From NCBI GenBank assembly GCA_013375495.1, contig JABXKC010000040.1, positions 1 to 27,545 on the forward strand: 27,545 nucleotides of DNA. Direction: 5' to 3'. Under the pieces are notes generated by a model. The model was not told the origin of the DNA. It saw nothing but the letters and a program-made list of their open reading frames with translations, and did not search any database. Shown here one piece after another: positions 16,009 to 24,244 of the stretch. The stretch comes from Promethearchaeota archaeon (GTDB lineage: Archaea; Asgardarchaeota; Lokiarchaeia; Sigynarchaeales; SOKP01). Numbering within the stretch: the first letter of the stretch is position 1; each line of letters begins with the position of its first letter. A program made the translations under genes and the position numbers.

Positions 16009-17268
16009 TTAGGCTACAAGAACATCTTCTATTACCCTTAAAGCCCAATCTATTTGGTCCTTAGTGATAATTAGAGGTGGAGCGAATCGAATAGTCGTAG
16101 AATGAGTGTGTTTTGCAAGTACTCCTTTGTCTTTAAACATTTGAACTATGTGCCTTGCGTCTGAATGGAACTCTATCGCCATTAATAAACCCTTACCTCT
16201 AACATCTTTTATGGGAATGATCGTTTTCTTTTTTGCGATGTTTTTGAGCCCTTCTATAAAGTACGTTCCAAATTCTTTAGAGCGTTGGGCAAGATGATCA
16301 TCAAGATGGACCTCTAAAGATTTTAAGGCCACGGCTGAAGCTAAAGGATTTCCACCAAAAGTGCTTCCATGCGTTCCTGGCTTAATAACATCAGGACCAA
16401 TAATGTCTTTAGTAGTAACTACAGCTGAAACGGGATAAACACCTCCACCAAGAGCTTTCCCAAGTAAAACTACATCAGGTTTTACACTTTCGTGGTCACA
16501 AGCAAATAATTCTCCCGTCCTTCCGAAACCTGTTTGAATTTCGTCAGCAACCATTAAAACATCGTATTTAGTACAAATTTCTCTTACTTTTTTAATAAAT
16601 CCTTCAGGAGGGACATTAACTCCTGCTTCACCTTGAATAGGTTCAAATAGGAACGCTGCTACTTTCTCAGGACCAATTTCTAGTATAATATTTTCAAGTT
16701 CTTCAGCATCCCCATAAGGAATAGTAATAAATCCAGGAGTGTAGGGCCCAAAATTGCCGTAGTATCTTACGGCTTCTATATCCGTACTAAATCCTACTAT
16801 TGTAATTGATCTTCCATGAAAATTATCTCGACAAACGATAATCTTAGCTTCGTTTTTAGGAATCTTCTTTTTTATATAGCCCCATGCTCTTGCGACTTTC
16901 AAACCAGAAGAAACGGCTTCTGTCCCGGTGTTCATCGGGAGTGCCATAATACCCGTATTTTTAGGGTCGTTAATGTGTGGTCCTACAACTTCGCATAGTC
17001 TTTTTAAAAAGGGACCCATCATATCGTTATAAAATGCGCGAGAGGTTAAAGTAACTTTATCCGCTTGGTCTTTCAAAGCTTTTATAATTTCAGGATGACA
17101 ATGTCCCGTGTTTTGGGAAGAATAGGCAGATAAACAATCCAAATACTTCTTTCCTTCTGGGTCGTAAACCCAAACTCCTTCTGCTTTAGAAATAACCACC
17201 TCTATAGGGTGATAGTTATGAGCGCAGTAGTTATCATCCATTTCCATATAATCTTTTGAACTAGGCAT
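16009..17268 (-). CDS. rocD: Ornithine--oxo-acid aminotransferase
   Basis: This 419-residue class III PLP aminotransferase should transfer the delta-amino group of ornithine to 2-oxoglutarate, giving glutamate-5-semialdehyde and glutamate. The PLP lysine is Lys271 in LLGKALGGGVYPVS; NTGTEA (113-118), NFHGRS (149-154) and ADEIQTGFGRTG (241-252) complete the cofactor site. Tyr49 in SAYSSQNTGHCHP and Tyr80 in SRAFYND match positions that set ornithine specificity in characterised enzymes (human Tyr55 and Tyr85), which favours ornithine over acetylornithine or 4-aminobutyrate. It runs convergently to carbamate kinase and divergently from the MFS permease, whose upstream region (17269-17378) must hold both promoters. 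Its product spontaneously cyclises to pyrroline-5-carboxylate, linking it to proline metabolism. Confidence 0.9.
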   Translation of the reverse strand: MPSSKDYMEMDDNYCAHNYHPIEVVISKAEGVWVYDPEGKKYLDCLSAYSSQNTGHCHPEIIKALKDQADKVTLTSRAFYNDMMGPFLKRLCEVVGPHINDPKNTGIMALPMNTGTEAVSSGLKVARAWGYIKKKIPKNEAKIIVCRDNFHGRSITIVGFSTDIEAVRYYGNFGPYTPGFITIPYGDAEELENIILEIGPEKVAAFLFEPIQGEAGVNVPPEGFIKKVREICTKYDVLMVADEIQTGFGRTGELFACDHESVKPDVVLLGKALGGGVYPVSAVVTTKDIIGPDVIKPGTHGSTFGGNPLASAVALKSLEVHLDDHLAQRSKEFGTYFIEGLKNIAKKKTIIPIKDVRGKGLLMAIEFHSDARHIVQMFKDKGVLAKHTHSTTIRFAPPLIITKDQIDWALRVIEDVLVA

Positions 17269-17378
17269 GTGAATTCACACTTTTTCCGTATAATAATATT
17301 TATAATATTTAATAAAATGAAGGTGTCGTTAAAACTGTTAATGTTTTTTAGTTTTGGGAAGTAAATGGGATTCTAAAA

Positions 17379-18764
17379 ATGAAGTATTCCTTGATATTAT
17401 CATATACAAAGATTCTTTTTCTTTCCCTTTTTTATTTAATTGAAATTATGCGTTTGAGTATCACTAATGAAAAAAAAGAAAAGGTGCCAGAACATCACAA
17501 ATTCACTTCAGATTTTAATTCAGTGATATATATTGTTGTTTGGAATTCCCTAGGGTTTTTTTTTATTGAATTTATTATAGCTTACTTGATCAAACAAGTT
17601 TTAAATTATCCCGCTACTAATTTAGGGTTATTTTTTTCATTTCTTACCTTTGGAGGATTAATAAGTTCCAGTTTCATTGGATATTTATCAGATCATTTTT
17701 CCAAGAAAATATTAGTCATGATTGGTTCATTTGGAAGAGGAGCATCTTATTTTGGACTCTATATTTCTATAATACTGCAATCTTTAATAGGAATGTACAT
17801 TAGTGCATTTCTCTTAGGTCTAGGAGCATACATCTTTTGGAATCCATTAGACACTATTATATCAGAGAAATCTTCGAAATATCATCGTTCCTCCGCATTT
17901 GGGAAGCGTAGATTCGCGTTAGGGGTCGGTATGGTAATTGGCACAATAGTAGGATTTACTATATTTAGTTTGGCAAATGCATTTACACCACTTAATGATT
18001 TTATAATATATGGTGCCATTCCAATATTTGGAATAGCTAACTTTTACGCAGGTATTCAATTTTCCAGAAAAGTTGATGAAGAAACAAAATTTATTTATCC
18101 TGATAATAATGTAGAAAATGATCCATTATTACAACCAGAACTAAAAACTACTAGTCAATTGTCTGGAACACCAACTTTACGCATTTATTTATTGGGGATT
18201 ATTTTGCTATTTTTAGGATTATTTCTTAGTGCAATTAACGTTGGTTTTTATCGCCCCTATATTCAACCTTATGTCCTCGAGTATATCAGTAGTAATGCTG
18301 GATTGGTAGCATGGTTTTATCTTCCCACTTCTGTAATTGGATCTCTTATTGCTCCAAAATTAGGTACAATTGCGGACAAGATTAATCCTTATCTTGCCAT
18401 ATCTACTGCCAGCTTTCTTGGAGGAATAGTGACTTGGATGATTATTAATTCAGGAAATTTATATATTTTTGGTGTTTTGCTTGTATTAGATCAAACTATT
18501 ATGCTCACTACTGGTTTTGTAATGGTAAATGTTTTAAGCCGTGTTTCAATAAAACATCGGGGAAAGATTTTTGGGCTAATTAGTTTTCTGGAATCGATCG
18601 GAATGATTTTAGGTCCTTTCTTAGGAGGAATTGTATGGGAGACCTTTAGTCCACAAGCACCTTTTATCATTTCAATTATCGTTGAATGGTCATTAATTCC
18701 ATTCTTTATTGTGGGAATTATGATTCTTAATCCATATCTTGTTGAAACCAAAGCAGATAATTGA
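17379..18764 (+). CDS. MFS-type permease
   Basis: This is a polytopic membrane protein of up to 461 residues, with about 12 predicted transmembrane helices in two halves separated by a soluble loop near residues 230-265 (DPLLQPELKTTSQ region). A GYLSDHFSKK motif around residues 107-116 matches the loop 2-3 signature of the major facilitator superfamily, and LIAPKLGTIADK marks the equivalent loop of the second half. The start is uncertain: the ATG at 17379 adds a hydrophobic 23-residue segment, while the ATG at 17448 gives a conventional charged cytoplasmic N-terminus (MRLSITNEKKEK). Neither has a clear Shine-Dalgarno. The substrate is unknown; drug or small-metabolite export is typical. It may be transcribed alone, since gene debris follows it. 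Confidence 0.82.
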   Translation: MKYSLILSYTKILFLSLFYLIEIMRLSITNEKKEKVPEHHKFTSDFNSVIYIVVWNSLGFFFIEFIIAYLIKQVLNYPATNLGLFFSFLTFGGLISSSFIGYLSDHFSKKILVMIGSFGRGASYFGLYISIILQSLIGMYISAFLLGLGAYIFWNPLDTIISEKSSKYHRSSAFGKRRFALGVGMVIGTIVGFTIFSLANAFTPLNDFIIYGAIPIFGIANFYAGIQFSRKVDEETKFIYPDNNVENDPLLQPELKTTSQLSGTPTLRIYLLGIILLFLGLFLSAINVGFYRPYIQPYVLEYISSNAGLVAWFYLPTSVIGSLIAPKLGTIADKINPYLAISTASFLGGIVTWMIINSGNLYIFGVLLVLDQTIMLTTGFVMVNVLSRVSIKHRGKIFGLISFLESIGMILGPFLGGIVWETFSPQAPFIISIIVEWSLIPFFIVGIMILNPYLVETKADN

Positions 18765-18779
18765 TTCAATACAATTACC

Positions 18780-18845
18780 CACTGTTTAACCGTCCTTTCT
18801 TGGATCGGAAGCTACAAGAGAGCCATCTTCAAGTTTAGATATGAA
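18780..18845 (-). pseudogene. Remnant of a gamma-glutamyltransferase C-terminus
   Basis: The minus strand reads ISKLEDGSLVASDPRKDG, then a stop, then TVG, matching the last about 20 codons of the intact GGT-like gene at 22584 (ISKLEDGYLAASDPRKDG, Q, AVGY). The nucleotide match is strong across about 60 bases (compare 22590-22660) and Gln has become TAA. Nothing of the rest of the gene is present: the start of the EamA permease lies where its body should be. It is a dead tail copy. A similar but weaker tail occurs at 20564. Confidence 0.75.
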
Positions 18846-18955
18846 TAAACTTGATCATTATTATATGAAGGTAGAAATATTATATTAGATTGGAAATTAT
18901 ATAGGAATAGCTAAATAATTTTCATTTGTTAATATATAGTTATTTTGAATATCGT

Positions 18956-20284
18956 ATGAAGATTCCCAGTAAATACATTTTAAATTTAATCGTTGCCAAC
19001 CTTTTCTGGAGTTTTATTCCCATTGTTGTGACGGGGTTATTTGCTGAAATATCAATTTTGACTATTATATTTTTACGTTTTTTTATTTCAGGTATTTTTT
19101 TGTTTTTCACCGCGTTAATGATTGTAATCATCAACAACGCTATTAATCAAGAGAAAAAAATATCAATAAAAGAATTAATTTATAATTTAAGGCATAAAAA
19201 TAGAAGATTCTATAATATCCGCACGTATAATTACTATTTTCTTATTGGTTTTTTTGGAATCATCCTTCACATTCTATTTTACTTTCTTGCTCTTAAGAAA
19301 ACTTCGATCCCTTTTGCGATGATAGGTATGTTAATGACTATAATTTTTATCAGTTTATATGAAAAAGGCGTCAATTACGAGAAGTTTGATATTTTCCGAA
19401 TTCTATTTATCGTGATGCTTTCTTTTTCTATAATCATTATTACTTTTGTATCACTTCAAGGAGCAGAATTAAAAGGCACTCCAATAGAATTATTTGGGTT
19501 CATATATTTGATTTTGTATTCAATTACTGGTTCATTTTTATATATCAGCATTGATAGGGATTCTTCTTCAAAAAAAGAATTATATAATATCAATATTAAC
19601 AAATATTACAAAATTCCTCGTGCCCTAATCAAGATGTCAATTTCATTTATTTCAGGAGTCATTATTCTCGTGCCATTCTCATTCTTAATAGCCATTTTAC
19701 CAATTGAAACAGATATTACCGAAGAAGCTATTGCTTTTTTTAAAGACTTTACCGTTTTATTTGATATTTTAAGTCGTTGGGAAATTATTTATTTAATCAT
19801 ATTTGCTACGATCATTCCTTATTTGTTAATATTCTTAGCAAAGGTGAATTGGAGGTCAAAAAATTTAACTTACAGCCAATGGAGTAGTATTTTAGGGTTA
19901 ATTGATCCAATAAGCGTTTTAATTTTTTCAGTATTATTAATAAACGAATTTTTTCCACATGATTATTTGATTATTGTAATTGTATTTTTGATTATAACGA
20001 TTGTCCTTCGTTATGCTCATGAAGTTAAGAACATTGTACATGTAAAAATCTTAGTGAAAATTAAGAAGGGCTGCTCGAATAAAATTCCTCTTAAAATATT
20101 GAAGTTCTATGGGGTGAGGGAAATAGATTCTTTAATTGGTGAATTTGATCTAATGCTTCATGTTAAAGTAAATTCTTTTAAGGATTTTCATTATTTGATA
20201 AATAGGAAATTAAAACTAATGAATGAGATTTTAGTTTTAAAAGTTCAATTTGTTGACAAGATTGAGGATTTAAGTAATAATTGA
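18956..20284 (+). CDS. EamA/DMT-family permease with fused C-terminal RAM (Lrp/AsnC ligand-binding) domain
   Basis: From ATG 18956 the protein has 442 residues. Residues 7-355 form an EamA-type drug/metabolite transporter with about ten transmembrane helices in two repeats. Residues about 361-435 are a soluble, cytoplasmic RAM-like module: VHVKILVKI strand, an amphipathic helix, the GEFDLMLHVKV signature at 395-405, a second helix, and ILVLKVQFV. RAM domains bind amino acids and oligomerise in Lrp/AsnC regulators. No DNA-binding helix-turn-helix is present. I chose 18956 over the 30-base-longer frame because the dead copy at 20670 aligns from exactly this Met. The likely job is export of an amino acid or relative, gated by ligand binding. 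The next gene, 22 bases on, encodes a free RAM domain. Confidence 0.82.
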   Translation: MKIPSKYILNLIVANLFWSFIPIVVTGLFAEISILTIIFLRFFISGIFLFFTALMIVIINNAINQEKKISIKELIYNLRHKNRRFYNIRTYNYYFLIGFFGIILHILFYFLALKKTSIPFAMIGMLMTIIFISLYEKGVNYEKFDIFRILFIVMLSFSIIIITFVSLQGAELKGTPIELFGFIYLILYSITGSFLYISIDRDSSSKKELYNININKYYKIPRALIKMSISFISGVIILVPFSFLIAILPIETDITEEAIAFFKDFTVLFDILSRWEIIYLIIFATIIPYLLIFLAKVNWRSKNLTYSQWSSILGLIDPISVLIFSVLLINEFFPHDYLIIVIVFLIITIVLRYAHEVKNIVHVKILVKIKKGCSNKIPLKILKFYGVREIDSLIGEFDLMLHVKVNSFKDFHYLINRKLKLMNEILVLKVQFVDKIEDLSNN

Positions 20285-20306
20285 GAAAAATTGAGGGTGA
20301 TTATAA

Positions 20307-20546
20307 ATGAGAGCAATAATTTTATGTAAACTAGGCATTAATGTAATTAAGAAAGTAATTGAAGAACTAAAAGCTATTCCAGAAATAAAGAAACTCATGT
20401 CTTTGACGGGAGATTACGATTTGCTTGCTGAAATTGAAGTAGAAACATCTGAGGAATTATATGATATTTTTTCTGAGAAAATAGATTTAATTGATGGGAT
20501 AATTTCTTCAAACACCCATGTTATCATGAAAGCATGGGAGAAATAA
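20307..20546 (+). CDS. Stand-alone RAM-domain protein (Lrp/AsnC ligand-binding type)
   Basis: This 79-residue protein is a single RAM domain with the beta-alpha-beta-beta-alpha-beta order: RAIILCKL strand, VIKKVIEELKAIPEI helix, GDYDLLAEIEV signature at residues 35-45, a SEELYDIFSEKI helix, and SSNTHVIMKAW closing strand. Such free RAM modules bind amino acids and form dimers or larger rings, but cannot bind DNA themselves. GAGGGTGA at 20293-20300 lies six bases before the ATG, and the permease-RAM gene ends 22 bases upstream, so the two are probably one operon. It may form mixed oligomers with the permease's RAM tail or with full-length Lrp proteins elsewhere. Overall similarity to the tail of the permease is modest. 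Confidence 0.85.
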   Translation: MRAIILCKLGINVIKKVIEELKAIPEIKKLMSLTGDYDLLAEIEVETSEELYDIFSEKIDLIDGIISSNTHVIMKAWEK

Positions 20547-20563
20547 AATTTTTTCTTTCGAAT

Positions 20564-20660
20564 TCACAATTCAATTGTTTTACCATCCTTTTTAAGATTA
20601 GGTGCAGTTATTATTTGCATTTTTTTCGAGTCACAAAAAACTTTATATATGATTTTATCA
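20564..20660 (-). pseudogene. Possible second GGT-like C-terminal remnant
   Basis: The minus strand carries an open tail of about 30 codons ending in MQIITAPNLKKDGKTIEL and a TGA at 20564-20566. It lacks a plausible start. Its end resembles the usual GGT tail (A-x-DPRKDG-x-A-x-GY), sharing KDG and several conservative positions, and it lies in the same orientation and order relative to the EamA-start copy as the tail at 18780 does to the intact EamA gene. The match is weak, so this could be another family or chance. Confidence 0.35.
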
Positions 20661-20669
20661 AAAAACTCA

Positions 20670-20795
20670 ATGACAAAATTTTCTAAAAAATGATAAATTC
20701 AACTGCATAAGCCTTTTTCTTGGAGTTTTATTCCTATTGTTGTGACGGGATTATTTACTGAAATTATACTGAAGTTCACTACGGTAAATTGCATT
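20670..20795 (+). pseudogene. Dead copy of the EamA permease start
   Basis: Translating from ATG 20670 gives a frame that aligns without gaps to the intact permease from residue 1. After a diverged start with two adjacent stop codons (20691-20696), WSFIPIVVTGLF is identical to residues 18-29, followed by TEI for AEI. Homology fades by about 20795. Only about 40 codons of the 442 remain. Together with the tail at 20564 it occupies the 306-base space between the RAM gene and the FGGY kinase; I see no functional gene there. Confidence 0.8.
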
Positions 20796-20852
20796 TTTTG
20801 TAAGAACTTTTAAATAGAAACGAAAAGAAAAAGGGAGTTATTAGCGAAAATT

Positions 20853-22415
20853 TCAATTATTCAGAAGTTCAAACATTTGCTTATTTCTTTTATATACTTT
20901 CATAAATTCAGCAAAGAGTTTTTGATATATTTCGGTAGTATTAGAATTTGGTTCAAATTCTTTCCTAATTTTTATCAAGGGAATTGCTTCTGAGAAGGAT
21001 TTGAAAATGCCCAATCCGACCATTGAAACTATAGCTGAACCCTTTGCTCCGGCTAAATCCGGTTCTAATAATTGCACTATTTTTCTATCTAAAATATCGG
21101 ATAAAATCTGGCACCAGATTTCGGAATTAGCGCCTCCACCGATAACATTGATCTTTTTAGTTTTCCCTATGAGCTTCTCAATAATTTGTAGGGCCCATTT
21201 AATGTTATAGCATACTCCTTCATATATCGCACGAAGCAGATCTTCTCTCGCATGGTTGAGACTTAAATTATAAAAACCTGCCCTGACCTTAGGATTATTC
21301 AGAGGACTTCTTTCCCCAAACATCCATGGCGTAAATATTAGGTTTTTCGCACCCACTGGGCTAGATTTAACCATTGAATTCAAATAATCGTACAATCCTT
21401 TTGTATCTCCTTTATAAACTTCCACTTTATCTTTGAACATTTTATCTATAATCCAATCAAGACAAGCAGCGCCTGTTTCCTGTTTGGAAATACATAGGTA
21501 ATTATCTTGGGAAGAACTAATGCTTCCAGTATAATGTATAAGATCCTTCAATCTTTCAGATGTATGTGCTGCAACCCAATCAGACGTTCCTAAGCAAATG
21601 ATTGGGTGATTATCTAAAATCGCTCCAGATCCTATTGCTGCTGAAGTCAAATCTCCAGAGCCTACAAATACTGGGATTCCCTCATCCAATCCAAGCAGTT
21701 CTGCAGCATCGCTGGTTAAGTCTCCTGCTTTTTCTACTGACTTTCTGATCTCAGGTAACTTTTCCTTATCAATTTTAAATTTTTTCAGAATTTTTTCAGA
21801 CCACACGAACTTCCCGGGATTACTATCCATCATCCAAGAAGTATGACCTAAATCCCGGGAAGTGACTGCTTTTTTGGTACATTTATAAATAATAAAATCC
21901 TTCACGCTCAGAAACTTATAAGTTTTTTTATAGACATCTGGTTTATGCTCTTTAATCCACAAGATATGAGAAATTGGGTCTTTACCGTTCACACCAGGAG
22001 CCCCTCCTGTAACCTTAATGAATAAGAGTAACTTTCTCAAACCGAATCCCGCAATTTTTATCAATCCTTTTGTAAATTTACGAGTCACGATCGATGCTCT
22101 TGTATCGAGCCAACTTATACATCTCATTAAAGCATTTCCTTCTTGGTCGATTGGGATTGTACAGTTCATTTGACAGTCGAAAACCATTGCAATAATGTCT
22201 TGTTTTTTAATATTAGCATTTTCAATAATTTCATTTGTAGATCTCTTTACCGCATTCCAAAAATCTTCAGGTTCCTGCTCTGCCCAACCTTCTTTTGGAT
22301 AATAAATAGGATAGGATACTTTTTCATGATGAATGGCATTCAATTCCAAATCGAAAAGAACAACTTTATCACCTGTTGTTCCCAAATCATGTGACAAAAT
22401 ATATTGATTAGTCAT
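20853..22415 (-). CDS. FGGY-family carbohydrate kinase (xylulokinase-like)
   Basis: This 520-residue protein has both FGGY kinase domains: the phosphate-1 loop DLGTTGDK at residues 10-17, a WLDTRA sugar-side motif at 102-107, the likely catalytic base Asp255 in GSGDLTSAAIGSG, and the C-terminal NVIGGGANSEIWCQILSD adenosine-binding stretch. Length and motifs fit xylulokinase or a related pentulose or polyol kinase. The substrate cannot be set from sequence, and no isomerase or sugar transporter is adjacent. A 168-base gap separates it from the GGT-like gene upstream on the same strand, so a separate promoter is likely. Family assignment is firm, the xylulokinase label is not. Confidence 0.88.
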   Translation of the reverse strand: MTNQYILSHDLGTTGDKVVLFDLELNAIHHEKVSYPIYYPKEGWAEQEPEDFWNAVKRSTNEIIENANIKKQDIIAMVFDCQMNCTIPIDQEGNALMRCISWLDTRASIVTRKFTKGLIKIAGFGLRKLLLFIKVTGGAPGVNGKDPISHILWIKEHKPDVYKKTYKFLSVKDFIIYKCTKKAVTSRDLGHTSWMMDSNPGKFVWSEKILKKFKIDKEKLPEIRKSVEKAGDLTSDAAELLGLDEGIPVFVGSGDLTSAAIGSGAILDNHPIICLGTSDWVAAHTSERLKDLIHYTGSISSSQDNYLCISKQETGAACLDWIIDKMFKDKVEVYKGDTKGLYDYLNSMVKSSPVGAKNLIFTPWMFGERSPLNNPKVRAGFYNLSLNHAREDLLRAIYEGVCYNIKWALQIIEKLIGKTKKINVIGGGANSEIWCQILSDILDRKIVQLLEPDLAGAKGSAIVSMVGLGIFKSFSEAIPLIKIRKEFEPNSNTTEIYQKLFAEFMKVYKRNKQMFELLNN

Positions 22416-22583
22416 AATGCTTTTTCACTGAGTGATTATTAATAAATATAGTATAATTTCTAAAGTATTTTATACTTCTCCTTTTATCTGTTTAAAATAT
22501 AAAGCCAAGGTATATAGACATTATGTTTTTAGATGTATTTCCTAAAATATTATAAATATCTACTTGATCTGTTTCTAAGTAAT

Positions 22584-24176
22584 TTAATAACCAACTGCTT
22601 GACCGTCCTTTCTTGGATCGGAAGCTGCAAGATACCCATCTTCAAGTTTAGATATGATTTGAGCGCCACCAAATTCGAAGTAATGTCCGTTATATACTTG
22701 ATGACCTAATTTTTTTAAATGGTCTTGCGTTTCTTTGTTAAAGCCAGGTTCAAGATTAACTTTAAGTCCTTGCATAACACGCCACCGTGGAGCATCAATT
22801 GCAGCTTGAGGGTTTTGTTGATATTCAAAAATTCTAACCATCATCTGAGCGTGCCCTTGGGGTTGCATTGAACCTCCCATAACGCCATAACTCATCAGAG
22901 GTTCTCTGTTTTTTGTTACAAATGCCGGGATGATGGTGTGGTAGGGTCGCTTTTCTGGACCAACTTGATTCGGGTGACCTTCGATTAGGTTAAAACCGTT
23001 TCCACGGTCTTGAAGACTAATACCTGTTCTCGGAATAACGATTCCCGAACCAAAACCTACATAATTTGATTGGATATAAGACACCATTATACCTTCAGCA
23101 TCGGCAGTAGTTAGATAAACCGTATCCCCCATCTGAGGGACACCAAACTTGAAATGTTGCGCTTTTTTTAAATTAATTAATGTTGCTCTCTCTTCCAAAT
23201 AATTGGGAGAAAGGATTAGAGAAGGGTCTAATTCGAAAAAGTTTTTATCAGAAATGTAGCGATATGCATCCGAGAAAGCTAATTTCATCGCTTCTATCTG
23301 CAAGTGAATAGTTTGTGGAGAATCAGGTTCATGTTGGCTTAAATCATAATTTTTTAATATCCCTAATGTGATTAGCGCAGCTAATCCTTGACCATTGGGA
23401 GGTAACTCATGCAGAGTTAAACCCTTATACTTCATAGTGAGGGGGTTTTCCCAAATTACCTCGTGGTTTTCTAAATCCTCAAGAGTTATCGATCCCCCAG
23501 TGTTAGTAGCGTGATCTACAATCTTTTTCGCCAATTCTCCACAATAAAAAGATTCTCCCATTGAATCTGCGATTTTTCTTAAAGTATTTGCTTGATCTGG
23601 ATTTTTAAACAATTCACCAGGTTTAGGGGCTCTCCCAGTGGGAAGAAAAGTCTCATGAAACTCGGGAAACTTATTCTTCTTATATATTACAGCAAGTTGT
23701 TTCCATAATTTTGCAGTTATAGGAGACACTAAATATCCTTTCTCAGCATAGTGGATTGCTGGCTCGAATAATTCTTTAAAATTTAATTGTCCATATTTTT
23801 TTGAGAGGGCAACCCACGCTGAAACCGCCCCAGGAATTGTAACCGAATCCCATCCTAAAAGGGGTATGGTTTCATAATTAGAAAAATGATCTACTGTCCA
23901 AGCAGCAGGAGATTTACCAGAAGCGTTTAATCCAGTTAATTTTTTTCCATCATACACGATTGCAAATGCATCGCTTCCAATACCATTATTAACGGGTTCT
24001 ACGACCGTAAGTGTTATCGCAGTTGCTATTGCAGCATCTATAGCATTTCCTCCTTTTCTAAGCATACTTAATCCTGCTTGGCAGGCAAGAGGTTGAGATG
24101 TAGAAACAATATTTTCTGCTAATACAGGCATTCTTCGAGAAGGGTATGGGAAATCCCATTGAAAATTCTCTTCCAA
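22584..24176 (-). CDS. ggt: Gamma-glutamyltransferase-like Ntn hydrolase
   Basis: This 530-residue protein is a full-length GGT-family precursor that should cleave itself before Thr352 in QMGDTVYLT, creating the N-terminal nucleophile of the small subunit. GGNAIDAAIATAITLTVVEPVNNGIG at about 42-67 and the LMSYGVMGGSMQPQGH oxyanion region at 427-442 are typical. There is no signal peptide or membrane anchor, unlike periplasmic glutathione-degrading GGTs, and the LQDRGNGF segment is like the YwrD/cephalosporin-acylase-type subgroup, so a cytosolic gamma-glutamyl amide hydrolase is more likely. Its C-terminal codons are duplicated as a dead fragment at 18780. It is not closely linked to the gene downstream, and may supply glutamate to the amino-acid metabolism encoded nearby. 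Confidence 0.9.
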   Translation of the reverse strand: MEENFQWDFPYPSRRMPVLAENIVSTSQPLACQAGLSMLRKGGNAIDAAIATAITLTVVEPVNNGIGSDAFAIVYDGKKLTGLNASGKSPAAWTVDHFSNYETIPLLGWDSVTIPGAVSAWVALSKKYGQLNFKELFEPAIHYAEKGYLVSPITAKLWKQLAVIYKKNKFPEFHETFLPTGRAPKPGELFKNPDQANTLRKIADSMGESFYCGELAKKIVDHATNTGGSITLEDLENHEVIWENPLTMKYKGLTLHELPPNGQGLAALITLGILKNYDLSQHEPDSPQTIHLQIEAMKLAFSDAYRYISDKNFFELDPSLILSPNYLEERATLINLKKAQHFKFGVPQMGDTVYLTTADAEGIMVSYIQSNYVGFGSGIVIPRTGISLQDRGNGFNLIEGHPNQVGPEKRPYHTIIPAFVTKNREPLMSYGVMGGSMQPQGHAQMMVRIFEYQQNPQAAIDAPRWRVMQGLKVNLEPGFNKETQDHLKKLGHQVYNGHYFEFGGAQIISKLEDGYLAASDPRKDGQAVGY

Positions 24177-24244
24177 AATTTAATTTACACTTTTAATTAT
24201 GAATATTTTTATTGATTATATTTCTACAGTTATTTATAATTTTA

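Noticed and set aside
18926..18955. Ten-codon longer start of the EamA permease
   Set aside because: The dead copy at 20670 aligns from the Met at 18956, and the extra residues are not family-like.
22416..22583. Possible small gene or RNA between the FGGY kinase and the GGT-like gene
   Set aside because: AT-rich with scattered TATA-like strings only; no frame or hairpin stands out. It probably just holds the kinase promoter.
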